Below are positions 51,209 to 59,617 of a stretch of 64,000 bases of DNA, piece by piece. The stretch is from Hyphococcus sp. (GTDB lineage: Bacteria > Pseudomonadota > Alphaproteobacteria > Caulobacterales > Parvularculaceae). The notes under the pieces were generated by a model. The model saw only the letters and a list, made by a program, of their open reading frames with translations, was not told where the DNA came from and did no database searches. Numbering within the stretch: the stretch's first letter is position 1; every line of letters starts with the position of its first letter. The translations under genes and the position numbers were made by a program. Location of the stretch: the NCBI GenBank assembly GCA_028284345.1, contig JANQRY010000003.1:930001-994000 (forward strand). Reading direction: 5' to 3'.

Positions 51209-51961
51209 CTAGCGCCGAGGTGAGCTCTTCTGCTGTTCTTGTTTCTCTTGGGCTTTGCGCTCATACATGGCCCGGTCGGCCTGCGCCAAAGCCTCTTCAG
51301 GGTCTTGACCATGTTCGAAACTGTAAACGCCGTATGCCGCAGAGACGCGCAGTTGATTGCCTTCCCACAAGAGGGGACGCCGGTCCAAAGACGCAATCAG
51401 CGACCGCGCTTTGGCGGCAGCAACATCCTTGTTCGCGCGGGCCAGGATGATGCCAAACTCATCTCCGCCGAGGCGGCCGACGATATCGGACGCGCGGACA
51501 CTTTTAACAAGGTGAGTTGCGATGTGACTGAGCATGGCGTCACCAGCCGCATGACCGTGTTCGTCGTTGATCTTCTTGAAATCGTTAAGATCCACGTAAA
51601 TGAGCGCCGCTTGCACTTCGTAGCGCTCTGCAAAGGACATGATGCGCGTAAGCTCTCGCAAGAATGCCCGCCGATTGTATACAGGGACAAGCGGATCCTG
51701 ATCCGCTAACTCTCCCAATTCTTCAAGACGGGACTTTGCCGATCCCAATTCGCGCCGCAATTTGTCAACTTCCGCGACGAGCGACACAAGGGCATCGCGA
51801 ACCTTCGGCGTCAGTTCCGCTTCAGGGATATTCCAAACGGTGGCAACATCCGCAACCGGTTCGCTCGTCGAAACTGCAGCCGCTTTCGCCGGCTGCCCGA
51901 CGCTCTTTGTAGAACGCACGGCCGTAGTTCGATTAATCGCTCGCGAACCGTCAATTTTCAT
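51209..51961 (-). CDS. Diguanylate cyclase (GGDEF)
   Basis: 250 residues. A coiled-coil of about 60-85 (LVAEVDKLRRELGSAKSRLE) precedes a complete GGDEF domain: DPLVPVYNRRAF, DLNDFKKINDEHGHAAGD and RLGGDEFG (GGDEF 165-169). An inhibitory I-site RASD lies five residues before it, so product feedback is likely. It should make cyclic di-GMP from two GTP. No sensor domain or membrane segment is seen, so the first 60 residues may bind a partner. Confidence 0.9.
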   Translation of the reverse strand: MKIDGSRAINRTTAVRSTKSVGQPAKAAAVSTSEPVADVATVWNIPEAELTPKVRDALVSLVAEVDKLRRELGSAKSRLEELGELADQDPLVPVYNRRAFLRELTRIMSFAERYEVQAALIYVDLNDFKKINDEHGHAAGDAMLSHIATHLVKSVRASDIVGRLGGDEFGIILARANKDVAAAKARSLIASLDRRPLLWEGNQLRVSAAYGVYSFEHGQDPEEALAQADRAMYERKAQEKQEQQKSSPRR

Positions 51962-52248
51962 ATGTCGTTGCCCCGCACCAGAGCTGTTTTGGATTTAGTG
52001 AAAACACAAAACGGCCCCAGACTCCTTCAATTGCGCGCTTCCTAACGGCGAACCAGGGGTCAACTTCGCTCGGAAACGCTTTAACGCGCACGATGGTTTA
52101 CCAAAAAGCACAGTGACTTGAGCAGGTTAAGAAACCACCAAATTTGGCCATTTAGGCAGTTTAGCCCATTTTGGAAGGTCCCGTGAAGAAGAGTTGCTCA
52201 AGATGCCGATTCTCCTGTATTTCCTGGGTTTTGAGCGAGGATACCACC

Positions 52249-52737
52249 ATGACATCTGTCGTTCCCGTGGCCATCGTGATGGGCAGCCAATCGGATTGGA
52301 CAACCATGAGCCATGCATCGTCCACACTTGATGCAATTGGTATCCCGCATTCTGCGAGGATCGTATCTGCGCACCGTACGCCAGATCGCCTCATTGAATT
52401 CGCAAAATCGGCACAGAAACGAGGGTTTCAGGTGATTATCGCCGGTGCCGGAGGAGCCGCCCATCTCCCTGGTATGATCGCATCGCTGACAACTTTGCCG
52501 GTTCTGGGCGTTCCGGTCGAAAGCAAAACGCTAAATGGGCTGGACAGTTTACTTTCCATCGTGCAGATGCCGGGGGGCATTCCCGTTTCGACCTTTGCGA
52601 TTGGCAAGCCAGGCGCCATCAACGCGGCACTCGCGGCCGCCGCGATATTAGCTTTAGGCAGCGAAGATATTTCTCGTGCTTTGCTACAATGGAGAACAGA
52701 GCAGACCGATTCGGTTGCTCAGGAGCCCTCAACTTAG
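52249..52737 (+). CDS. purE: N5-carboxyaminoimidazole ribonucleotide mutase
   Basis: 162 residues from ATG 52249 (GAGG nine bases upstream). Class I PurE motifs: [18 protein letters not shown] with the active-site His, and [12 protein letters not shown]. It isomerises N5-CAIR to CAIR in purine synthesis. purK follows after 36 bases, as in most bacteria. The longer frame from 52171 is not supported. Confidence 0.95.
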   Translation: MTSVVPVAIVMGSQSDWTTMSHASSTLDAIGIPHSARIVSAHRTPDRLIEFAKSAQKRGFQVIIAGAGGAAHLPGMIASLTTLPVLGVPVESKTLNGLDSLLSIVQMPGGIPVSTFAIGKPGAINAALAAAAILALGSEDISRALLQWRTEQTDSVAQEPST

Positions 52738-52773
52738 ATTTCGCGCCGTTCCAAAGTCGGATCAAAGTCGGTA

Positions 52774-53868
52774 ATGATGGAACCACTCAAACCAGGCGAT
52801 ACAATCGGCATTCTTGGCGGTGGCCAGTTAGGACGCATGCTGGCTTTGTCGGCGGCCCAACTGGGACTGCGAAGCCACATCTACTGCCCCGAGGACGATT
52901 GCCCAGCATCCCATGTCTCCACTGAATTCACCAAAGCAAGCTATACGGACGATCACAACCTCAAACAATTTGCCAGCAGTGTCGACCGCATTACTTTTGA
53001 ATTTGAAAACATACCTCTACAAACTATAGACACGGTCGCACAACTAAAAGCGGTGTGTCCCAGCAGAAAAGCCCTAGAAGTGACGCAAGACCGGTTGACG
53101 GAAAAACATTTCCTCGCGTCCCTCGGCATACAAACAGCCTCGTTCGCGGCCATTGATGCCGAAGCCGACCTTGAAGCGTGTCCGCATTTGACATCTGCTG
53201 GAGCGATACTCAAGACCCGTCGGTTCGGCTATGATGGTAAGGGCCAGGTCCGGGTGAAAGATAGAGCGCAACTCCAGAACGCCTGGAACGAAATCAGTAA
53301 AGCACCCGCAATATTGGAAGAAATTGTGCCCTTCAAATTTGAGATCTCAGTTGTTGGGGCAAGAACCCAGTCCGGAGAAACTGCATTCTATGATCCTCCG
53401 CTTAATGAACATCGCAACCAAATTCTCTTTCGCAGCACGGTTCCATCTCCCATCAGCGAAAGCACTCGTGCACAAGCCTTAGAGATCGCCCAACGTATTG
53501 CTGATCAGCTAGATTATGTCGGAATTCTTGCCGTTGAGATGTTCGTCATCGACCGCGGCAGCGAGCACTCTTTGTTGGTGAATGAAATCGCCCCGCGCGT
53601 CCACAATACCGGCCATTGGACCTTGGATGCCTGCGTTGCCTCTCAATTCGAGAACCATATTCGCGCCGTCTGCGGCTGGCCGCTTGGCACGACAGAACGG
53701 ACCGCAGACGCGGAAATGACAAATCTGATCGGTACAGACTTTGAAGATTGGTGCCGGGCGGCAAAGTCCGCAAATACGGCGGTTCACCTCTATGGAAAGA
53801 ACCAGGTGCGGCCGGGCCGCAAAATGGGCCACGTCACCAAGCTCACATCTCTGACAAAGGGACGCTGA
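52774..53868 (+). CDS. purK: N5-carboxyaminoimidazole ribonucleotide synthase
   Basis: 364 residues. ATP-grasp enzyme: IGILGGGQLGRMLALSA, FEFENIP, KTRRFGYDGKGQ, EEIVPFKFEISV and a metal-binding NEIAPRVHNTGHWT. It carboxylates AIR to N5-CAIR with ATP and bicarbonate. Two ATGs (52774, 52777) are possible. It forms the purEK pair with the preceding gene and converges on coq9. Confidence 0.95.
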   Translation: MMEPLKPGDTIGILGGGQLGRMLALSAAQLGLRSHIYCPEDDCPASHVSTEFTKASYTDDHNLKQFASSVDRITFEFENIPLQTIDTVAQLKAVCPSRKALEVTQDRLTEKHFLASLGIQTASFAAIDAEADLEACPHLTSAGAILKTRRFGYDGKGQVRVKDRAQLQNAWNEISKAPAILEEIVPFKFEISVVGARTQSGETAFYDPPLNEHRNQILFRSTVPSPISESTRAQALEIAQRIADQLDYVGILAVEMFVIDRGSEHSLLVNEIAPRVHNTGHWTLDACVASQFENHIRAVCGWPLGTTERTADAEMTNLIGTDFEDWCRAAKSANTAVHLYGKNQVRPGRKMGHVTKLTSLTKGR

Positions 53869-53891
53869 CAGGGCAACGGGACCTTGGATGA

Positions 53892-54551
53892 TTAAGACCG
53901 GCCGGGATACCGCAAGGCACCAAGCACCGAGAGCGGGTTGGGAAGTTTTTCACCGACTTTGCGCGCTTGTGCTTTGACCTTTTCAATCTGCATCACGTCG
54001 GCAATCCGCCTATCGAGAAACTCCCAGGTTCGTTCGGACTGCTCACTTTCGTCTGTCATCCAATACAAAAACGATGACGAATACACGCCAGATAAAATAG
54101 CCCGCTTTGAGTAGAAGTTAAAGTCTGTAGACGTATCACCTATTCCATGCCAAATGGTGTCAACCGTGCGATAAATGAGTTTAGACGCAAGCAGACCGTT
54201 CGGCGGCAGAGCCAAAAACAAAGCCGCTCGTCGCGCGGCCTCTTTGTGATCCGCCATAAACTCCAAACGGGTTCTCACGCCGAATGTCACCCGTTCGCGA
54301 ATCCGCATGGCCTCAAGATCCGCATTTTGAAGCGTCTCAGCAAGCTCGAGATCGCCGCGCATAGAGCTGAATTGTAACAGATCGCGCGCTCCCCCTGGAA
54401 ACAAGCGCCGCAGCTCTGACCGCGGAATGTCATGCGCTTCCGCCGCGGAACGGAGCACACGATCAGTCCACCCCTCAAACGGAATATGTTTGAAGGCTTC
54501 GTCTAGGACAAGAGAGCGAATCTCATCCCTTCCATCATCCGTCTTCCACAT
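53892..54551 (-). CDS. COQ9-family protein
   Basis: 219 residues. The TetR-like helical start (VLDEAFKHIPFEGWTDRVLR, AEAHDIPRSELRRLFPGG) and C-terminal LPPNGLLASKLIYRTVDTIWHGIGDTSTDFNFYSKRA with its WHxxGD-like motif identify COQ9, an accessory protein of ubiquinone biosynthesis that presents lipid intermediates. It follows the peptide deformylase gene by eight bases and its ribosome site lies in that gene's end. Confidence 0.9.
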   Translation of the reverse strand: MWKTDDGRDEIRSLVLDEAFKHIPFEGWTDRVLRSAAEAHDIPRSELRRLFPGGARDLLQFSSMRGDLELAETLQNADLEAMRIRERVTFGVRTRLEFMADHKEAARRAALFLALPPNGLLASKLIYRTVDTIWHGIGDTSTDFNFYSKRAILSGVYSSSFLYWMTDESEQSERTWEFLDRRIADVMQIEKVKAQARKVGEKLPNPLSVLGALRYPGRS

Positions 54552-54559
54552 AACGTCTT

Positions 54560-55129
54560 TTACACTCCTACGTCTTCGTCTTGAGCCTGCACACGCACAT
54601 AGTGCCGGAATTCGGACTCGAACACCAGCTTAGACAGGTCGGTCATACGTTGGGGATAGAGCACACCATCCAAATGATCGCACTCATGCTGAACGACACG
54701 GGCATGGAAGCCCTTTGCTTCTCGTTCGATGACGTCTCCGTCCACGCCGAGCCCCTGATACCGAAGGTGCGTATAGCGAGGCACCAGACCCCGCAGCCCA
54801 GGGACAGAAAGGCACCCCTCCCACCCTTCTTCTTGGTCTTGCGATAGGATTTCAATGACTGGATTAATGAGAACGGTCAATGGTGCCGTATGATCGAATG
54901 CTTCTTCTCCCGCCTCTTCCGAGGCCCGCTCCGGCGGCGCCTGAAAGATAACGATCCGCAGACTCTCATGAACTTGAGGCGCAGCCAGGCCCGCCCCGTC
55001 CGCATCGATCATCGTTTCAATCATGTCTTTCACAAGCGCTCGAACAACAGCGCTCGAGGGATCCTCCACCAGATCGGCAACACGGCGCAAAACCGGATGC
55101 CCCATCTTCGAAATCTTCCGAATGGCCAA
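54560..55129 (-). CDS. def: Peptide deformylase
   Basis: 189 residues, starting at TTG 55129 (AAGAGGT upstream) or TTG 55150. The three metalloprotease motifs are present: [16 protein letters not shown] (Cys ligand) and QHECDHLDG (two His ligands with Glu). It removes the formyl group from nascent proteins. The usual Def partner fmt is not adjacent, so this may be a second deformylase. It is cotranscribed with coq9. Confidence 0.87.
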   Translation of the reverse strand: MAIRKISKMGHPVLRRVADLVEDPSSAVVRALVKDMIETMIDADGAGLAAPQVHESLRIVIFQAPPERASEEAGEEAFDHTAPLTVLINPVIEILSQDQEEGWEGCLSVPGLRGLVPRYTHLRYQGLGVDGDVIEREAKGFHARVVQHECDHLDGVLYPQRMTDLSKLVFESEFRHYVRVQAQDEDVGV

Positions 55130-55230
55130 CGCTACACCTCTTCCGTGCAAGAAAATCCGATAACCAAGCTCATGTAAGCATACGTGTTCCTATGGACAAC
55201 AGACCAGTGATTTGATATCTGTCCGGCCCG

Positions 55231-55252
55231 AAGGCTTGGGCGACCAAGCCTT
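55231..55252 (+). promoter_or_regulatory. GNRA hairpin in the rpsU leader
   Basis: AAGGCTTGG (55231-55239) pairs perfectly with CCAAGCCTT (55244-55252) around GCGA, a GNRA-type tetraloop, 33 bases before the rpsU GTG. It is followed by ATTTATTT, so it could work as an attenuator or mRNA-stabilising element. No gene from the left would be terminated here. Confidence 0.45.
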
Positions 55253-55285
55253 ATTTATTTGGCTGAACAAGACGGAGGTAACAAC

Positions 55286-55492
55286 GTGGAAATTGTGGTT
55301 CGCGACAACGATATCGATCAGGCTCTTCGAGCGCTCAAGAAGAAGATGCAGCGCGAAGGCACGATCAGAGAGATGAAGCGCCGCAGATTCTACGAAAAAC
55401 CCTCGGAAAAACGTGTTCGCCAAAAGGCAGAAGCCATTAAACGGGCACGCAAATTGGCACGCAAGCGGGCCCGCCTCGAAGGAGGCAACTAG
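55286..55492 (+). CDS. rpsU: Ribosomal protein bS21
   Basis: 68 residues from GTG 55286, six bases after GGAGGT; a TTG 27 bases upstream is rejected because the ribosome site lies after it. [37 protein letters not shown] and the basic tail match bS21 of the small ribosomal subunit. It stands alone, convergent with a hydrolase gene. Confidence 0.95.
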   Translation: MEIVVRDNDIDQALRALKKKMQREGTIREMKRRRFYEKPSEKRVRQKAEAIKRARKLARKRARLEGGN

Positions 55493-55502
55493 CGCGTCCT
55501 GG

Positions 55503-56390
55503 TCATGCAGACCAGTGTGCCTCCAGATAGTCGGCCATTCTGACAATCGCTTCGTCTCCCTCCGGCAAGAGAGAGCGATACATATGCCAAACATGGAACA
55601 TGTCGTCCCATACTTCTAAGGTGGACTCGACACCCGCCGCCATTGCCTTTTCATGCAAGGCTTGTGCATCCCCTAAGAGAACTTCGTGATCGCCCACTTG
55701 AATGAGGAGCGGTGGCAAACCTGAAAGTTCGGCAAAAATCGGCGAAGCGAGAGGGGATTCAGAACTCTTGCCACCAAGATACGCGCCGGCGATCTGCACA
55801 AGGCTGTCTTTCTGAACCATCGGATCCACCGACGCGCGGGTCTCCATAGTCTCGGAAGCTCCCGTCAAATCCACCCAAGGGCTGATAGGAATCGCGCAAG
55901 CCGGCATGGCAAGCCCTTGTTCCCGCGCTGAGAGCAAAGCGGCAACAGTAAGACCGCCGCCGGCCGAGTCCCCCGCAATCCCTATTTGGCTCGCAGAGAA
56001 ACCGTTCTCAAGCAACCAAGCGTAGGCGGCAACCCCATCCTCGACGGCGGCTGGAAACGGCGCCTCCGGAGCAAGCCGATAGTCCACCGAAAGGACGCGG
56101 CACCGCGCCACCTCCGCGAGACGAGAGGTCAAAGTCCGATGCGAGGCGGGAGAGCCCATAATGTAACCCCCACCGTGATAGTAGAGAACAACCCGGTCGT
56201 CCCGGGCATTCGGCAAAAACACCCATTCACACGGCACACCACCCGCTTTTACAGGTTCAAAGGATGCTCCTTCCACGGAAGGCAGTACGTCCGCCATCGC
56301 GTCCATGGCGGCACGCATCTCCTCGATCGTCGGATTTTCACCAGATCCTGTTACGGGGCGCGCGCGGATCATCTGCACGACATCCGCCAA
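55503..56390 (-). CDS. Alpha/beta-hydrolase of the HSL (fold-3) family
   Basis: 295 residues from TTG 56390; the ATG at 56372 is an equally plausible start. The hormone-sensitive-lipase family motifs are VLYYHGGGYIMG (oxyanion HGGG), DYRLAPE, the nucleophile elbow GIAGDSAGGG, LIQVGDHEVLL (acid) and a final WDDMFHVWHM with the catalytic His. It should hydrolyse short acyl esters. Substrate unknown. No neighbour clarifies its role. Confidence 0.85.
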   Translation of the reverse strand: MADVVQMIRARPVTGSGENPTIEEMRAAMDAMADVLPSVEGASFEPVKAGGVPCEWVFLPNARDDRVVLYYHGGGYIMGSPASHRTLTSRLAEVARCRVLSVDYRLAPEAPFPAAVEDGVAAYAWLLENGFSASQIGIAGDSAGGGLTVAALLSAREQGLAMPACAIPISPWVDLTGASETMETRASVDPMVQKDSLVQIAGAYLGGKSSESPLASPIFAELSGLPPLLIQVGDHEVLLGDAQALHEKAMAAGVESTLEVWDDMFHVWHMYRSLLPEGDEAIVRMADYLEAHWSA

Positions 56391-56515
56391 TTAATCTGAA
56401 GCCACATCCACCTCCCAGCAATAGCGCTTAATCCAACAATCAACCTATACCGGAGAAGGGCGAGAAGAAAGGTTCTTTCGCGTGCGAGCGCCCCAGCGGC
56501 TAAATCGCCTTCAAC

Positions 56516-57649
56516 CTACTGTGTGAGCTCGGGATGAACCACCTGACCGTCCCGCGTCAAACCTGTGCCTTGGATAATTTCGTCTTCCCAATCAATCTTG
56601 AGCTCGGAGGTTTCTTTGTCGATCATCGGTGTAAGGAAGTTCAGGAGATTCTTGGCATACATATTCGATGCATCAGAGGCAAGCCGTCCCGGCACGTTCA
56701 AATGGCCCATAATGGTCACACCGTCAACCTCAACCACCTCACCGGGCTGACACAGTTCACAGTTCCCGCCCTGTTCTGCTGCCAAATCAACAATAATAGA
56801 ACCCGGTTTCATCGACCGCACCATCTCGGCCGTAATGAGCGTCGGCGCCGCACGGCCCGGAATTAGGGCGGTGCAGATCGCAATATCTTGTTTTTTGAGC
56901 GTCTCAGCAACGAGTTCAGCCTGGCGCCGCTGATAGTCTTCGCTCATCTCTTTCGCATAGCCGCCGGCTGTCTCCGCGTCCTTGGTTTCTTCGCTTTCGA
57001 CCTGAACAAAGTTCGCACCCAGACTTTCAACTTGCTCTTTGACGGCAGGCCGCACATCAGTAGCACTCACAATAGCACCTAGACGTTTGGCCGTTGCAAT
57101 CGCCTGTAAGCCGGCAACACCAGCGCCTAAGACCATCACACGCGCTGGCGCAATCGTTCCAGCGGCTGTCATCATCATGGGCAAACTCCGACCATAGGCG
57201 GCCGCTGCATCTACAACCGCCTTGTAGCCCGCCAAATTCGACTGCGAGGAGAGCACATCCATTGACTGGGCTCGGGTAATCCGCGGCATGAAGTCCATGG
57301 CAAATGCATGCAAGTTTTGCTCCGCATACGCCTTCACAGAATCCCCGTTCTGGTACGGAGACAGGATGGCGGCAAAAGCAGCACCGGACGGCATCGCCTG
57401 AATTTCTTCGTCCGTCGGCGGCATAACCTTAAGAATGAAATCCGCGCCGTCGACTGTATCCGTCAGAGATGCCCCAATGGTTGCGCCCGCGTCTTTGTAG
57501 GCCTCATCCGAAATATGCGAACCTTCACCCGCCCCCGTTTCCACAACAACGGATAAGCCCAGACCAACGAATTTCTTGATGGTCTCAGGCGTGGCGGCCA
57601 CGCGCGGCTCGTTTTCGCGCCGCTCTTTCAAAATGGCGATTTTTGTCAT
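56516..57649 (-). CDS. pntAA: NAD(P) transhydrogenase subunit alpha part 1
   Basis: 377 residues from ATG 57649 (ATG 57661 adds four). The NAD-binding domain I is complete: MTKIAILKERRENEPRVAAT, RITRAQSMDVLSSQSNLAGY, VMVLGAGVAGLQAIATAKRLGA and the C-terminal SMKPGSIIVDLAAEQGGNCE. With the membrane parts PntAB and PntB it couples proton flow to hydride transfer between NADH and NADP. Those partner genes normally follow at once, but here an unrelated hydrolase comes next, so they must be elsewhere. A CoxIV gene precedes it. Confidence 0.9.
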   Translation of the reverse strand: MTKIAILKERRENEPRVAATPETIKKFVGLGLSVVVETGAGEGSHISDEAYKDAGATIGASLTDTVDGADFILKVMPPTDEEIQAMPSGAAFAAILSPYQNGDSVKAYAEQNLHAFAMDFMPRITRAQSMDVLSSQSNLAGYKAVVDAAAAYGRSLPMMMTAAGTIAPARVMVLGAGVAGLQAIATAKRLGAIVSATDVRPAVKEQVESLGANFVQVESEETKDAETAGGYAKEMSEDYQRRQAELVAETLKKQDIAICTALIPGRAAPTLITAEMVRSMKPGSIIVDLAAEQGGNCELCQPGEVVEVDGVTIMGHLNVPGRLASDASNMYAKNLLNFLTPMIDKETSELKIDWEDEIIQGTGLTRDGQVVHPELTQ

Positions 57650-57710
57650 TGGGGTGTCCATTTATTCGCGCACACGGCACATTCGGCAAACACCACGGTG
57701 TGCGCGATGT

Positions 57711-57869
57711 TTAGTGTTGGGCGTAGTGGGACAAGTAAACCAGATAAAACGCGATGAAGGTGAAGATAGCAGTCGCAACCGACCCGATTTTCACGGCATT
57801 CATGAACCCATCCCAGGTCTTTTCCTGCTCATCAATGTCCATTTCGCCCGGCTTAAAGTCGTCTGCCAT
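57711..57869 (-). CDS. aa3-type cytochrome c oxidase subunit IV
   Basis: 52 residues, missed by long-ORF searches. ATG 57869 has AAGGAG eight bases upstream. MADDFKPGEMDIDEQEKTW then GFMNAVKIGSVATAIFTF and IAFYLVYLSHYAQH: an acidic cytoplasmic start, one membrane helix and a short tail, the pattern of bacterial aa3-type CoxIV (PF07835). It is a small accessory subunit of the terminal oxidase. Its location directly before pntAA is a known alphaproteobacterial arrangement. Confidence 0.88.
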   Translation of the reverse strand: MADDFKPGEMDIDEQEKTWDGFMNAVKIGSVATAIFTFIAFYLVYLSHYAQH

Positions 57870-57996
57870 GAAGACTCTCCTTCATCTGAATCGGGCGGAA
57901 TATATCAAAAGAATCGGCTAGAGCAAGTAAACGCACGCCCTCCTGTCTCTCCGCGATCTCGGACATATCCGCGCATGAAGCCATCGGGTGCGAGTA

Positions 57997-59358
57997 TCAC
58001 AGGTGTGCGTGAGGAGCCGTAAGTCCGGCCGCGGTGAGCGCACGCTCTTGTTGTTGCGCAAGACGGTCAATTGCAAAATTATCAATCGAACGATTAAAGA
58101 GCTGGTAGAAGTTGAGCCGGCAGTCCAAATGCAAAAAGACGGCACCCAATCCAATTGCAGCCCGGTCCATGAAGACGAACTCCCGCGGGGGTTTCACAGG
58201 ACCGAGGCGCCGTAGTTCGCTGTGCACGAGCATCGCCTCTTTGCGTCCATACTCGCTCGGCTTGAGACCATCCGCGATACTTCGCACACGATCATCGAGC
58301 AGCGGCCCATATATGAACTCGGCCCATACGTTAAGCACATCGATCATTTCATTTGAGAGATCGCGGAACCCCCAACGCTCGTACCCGGCCACCATGAGGT
58401 CGCGGTCTCCAGTTTCGATCGCACGATAGAGATCAACCACACCTGCGACAAACTGAGGTGAAAAAATACGTATGCATCCGAAATCGAGAAGATTGAGACC
58501 ATTATTGTCCGGCCAGACCGTATAGTTTCCCAGATGCGGGTCTCCGTGAATAGCCCCATAATGACTGAAGGGGTGCCACCAAGCCTGGTAAATCGTCTCA
58601 GCAATCCGGTTCCGGACGTCGAGCGGTTGATCCTTGATCTTCAAGACGGAGTGACCATCAAGCCAAGTCATCGCCAAATGGCGGGGTGTGGACAGCTCTT
58701 CCACGACCTCAGGTACGCAAATGCGCTCAAAGGGCGCCAAAACGGACCGATAGAGGCGCATGTGCTTGGCTTCCAGTTCATAGTCCAATTCTTCGCGTAG
58801 GCGGTCGCCCACTTCCATCGCGATCTCGCTTGTATCGATTGCCGTATCGAACCGGCGATGGATCGAAAGGATCAAACTGAGTTGCTTGAGATCGGCTTCC
58901 ACGGCGGACTGCATATCGGGGTATTGCAGCTTGCACGCCAGCGCACGCCCGTCCGGATGCACAGCCTTGTGCACTTGCCCAAGCGAAGCCGCAGCGGCCG
59001 CCTCGCGCTCGAACGAGGTGAATTTGCTTTGCCAATCCGCACCAAGCTCTGCTTTCATGCGCCTACGAACAAAAGGCCAGCCCATGGGTGGCGCACTGTT
59101 TTGCAGCTGCGCGAGTTCTTCTGCATACTCCTCGGGAAGGACCTCCGGAATGGTTGCGAGCATTTGCGCAACCTTCATCAGGGGTCCCTTCAACCCTCCC
59201 AAGGCCGCCTTTAGCTCTTGAGCGTCCTTATCGTTCTTGGGCTCCAACCCCAACAATCGCGAACCGGCAAATCGAACCGCCAAACCTCCGACGCCGGTAC
59301 CCACCTGCGCGTAGCGTTTCACGCGACCACCAAACCGATTTGCTTCATCTGAAGACAT
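57997..59358 (-). CDS. ABC1/ADCK (UbiB-type) kinase-like protein
   Basis: 453 residues. The ABC1 core has LMKVAQMLATIPEVLPEEYAEELAQLQ (the KxGQ-equivalent helix, here K-V-A-Q), the Ala-rich loop AAAASLGQVHKA, FAD-like Lys in ALACKLQYP, catalytic IHGDPHLGNYTV and LLDFGCIRIF. UbiB/ADCK proteins support ubiquinone synthesis and have atypical kinase or ATPase activity. COQ9 is encoded 4 kb away. No membrane helix is evident at the C-terminus. It is divergent from the sigma-54 regulator. Confidence 0.85.
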   Translation of the reverse strand: MSSDEANRFGGRVKRYAQVGTGVGGLAVRFAGSRLLGLEPKNDKDAQELKAALGGLKGPLMKVAQMLATIPEVLPEEYAEELAQLQNSAPPMGWPFVRRRMKAELGADWQSKFTSFEREAAAAASLGQVHKAVHPDGRALACKLQYPDMQSAVEADLKQLSLILSIHRRFDTAIDTSEIAMEVGDRLREELDYELEAKHMRLYRSVLAPFERICVPEVVEELSTPRHLAMTWLDGHSVLKIKDQPLDVRNRIAETIYQAWWHPFSHYGAIHGDPHLGNYTVWPDNNGLNLLDFGCIRIFSPQFVAGVVDLYRAIETGDRDLMVAGYERWGFRDLSNEMIDVLNVWAEFIYGPLLDDRVRSIADGLKPSEYGRKEAMLVHSELRRLGPVKPPREFVFMDRAAIGLGAVFLHLDCRLNFYQLFNRSIDNFAIDRLAQQQERALTAAGLTAPHAHL

Positions 59359-59617
59359 ATACGGAAACTCATTGAACCTGAATCAGAACCGTTTCAGACA
59401 TAGGACGTCGTGCGGCCCGCGCCAACAGGCAATATACATATCGGCCAAAAATAGCGGTTTCTTGCGGTCGGCGCAAAAAAGTGTGCCGTCTTTGAACACT
59501 TTAAACTCCGCCTTTACCAATCTTGGTCACACTGCGGGACAACCCGGTGAAAGAACCAAACGGAGACGTTGGGCCAGCAGGGTTTTCTGTCGTGGGGCAC
59601 CAAATTCGAGGCAAGAC

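Noticed and set aside
59372-59617. An 82-codon N-terminal extension of the sigma-54 regulator
   Set aside because: The receiver domain starts exactly at ATG 59618, which has a ribosome site; the extension is unlike any receiver protein.
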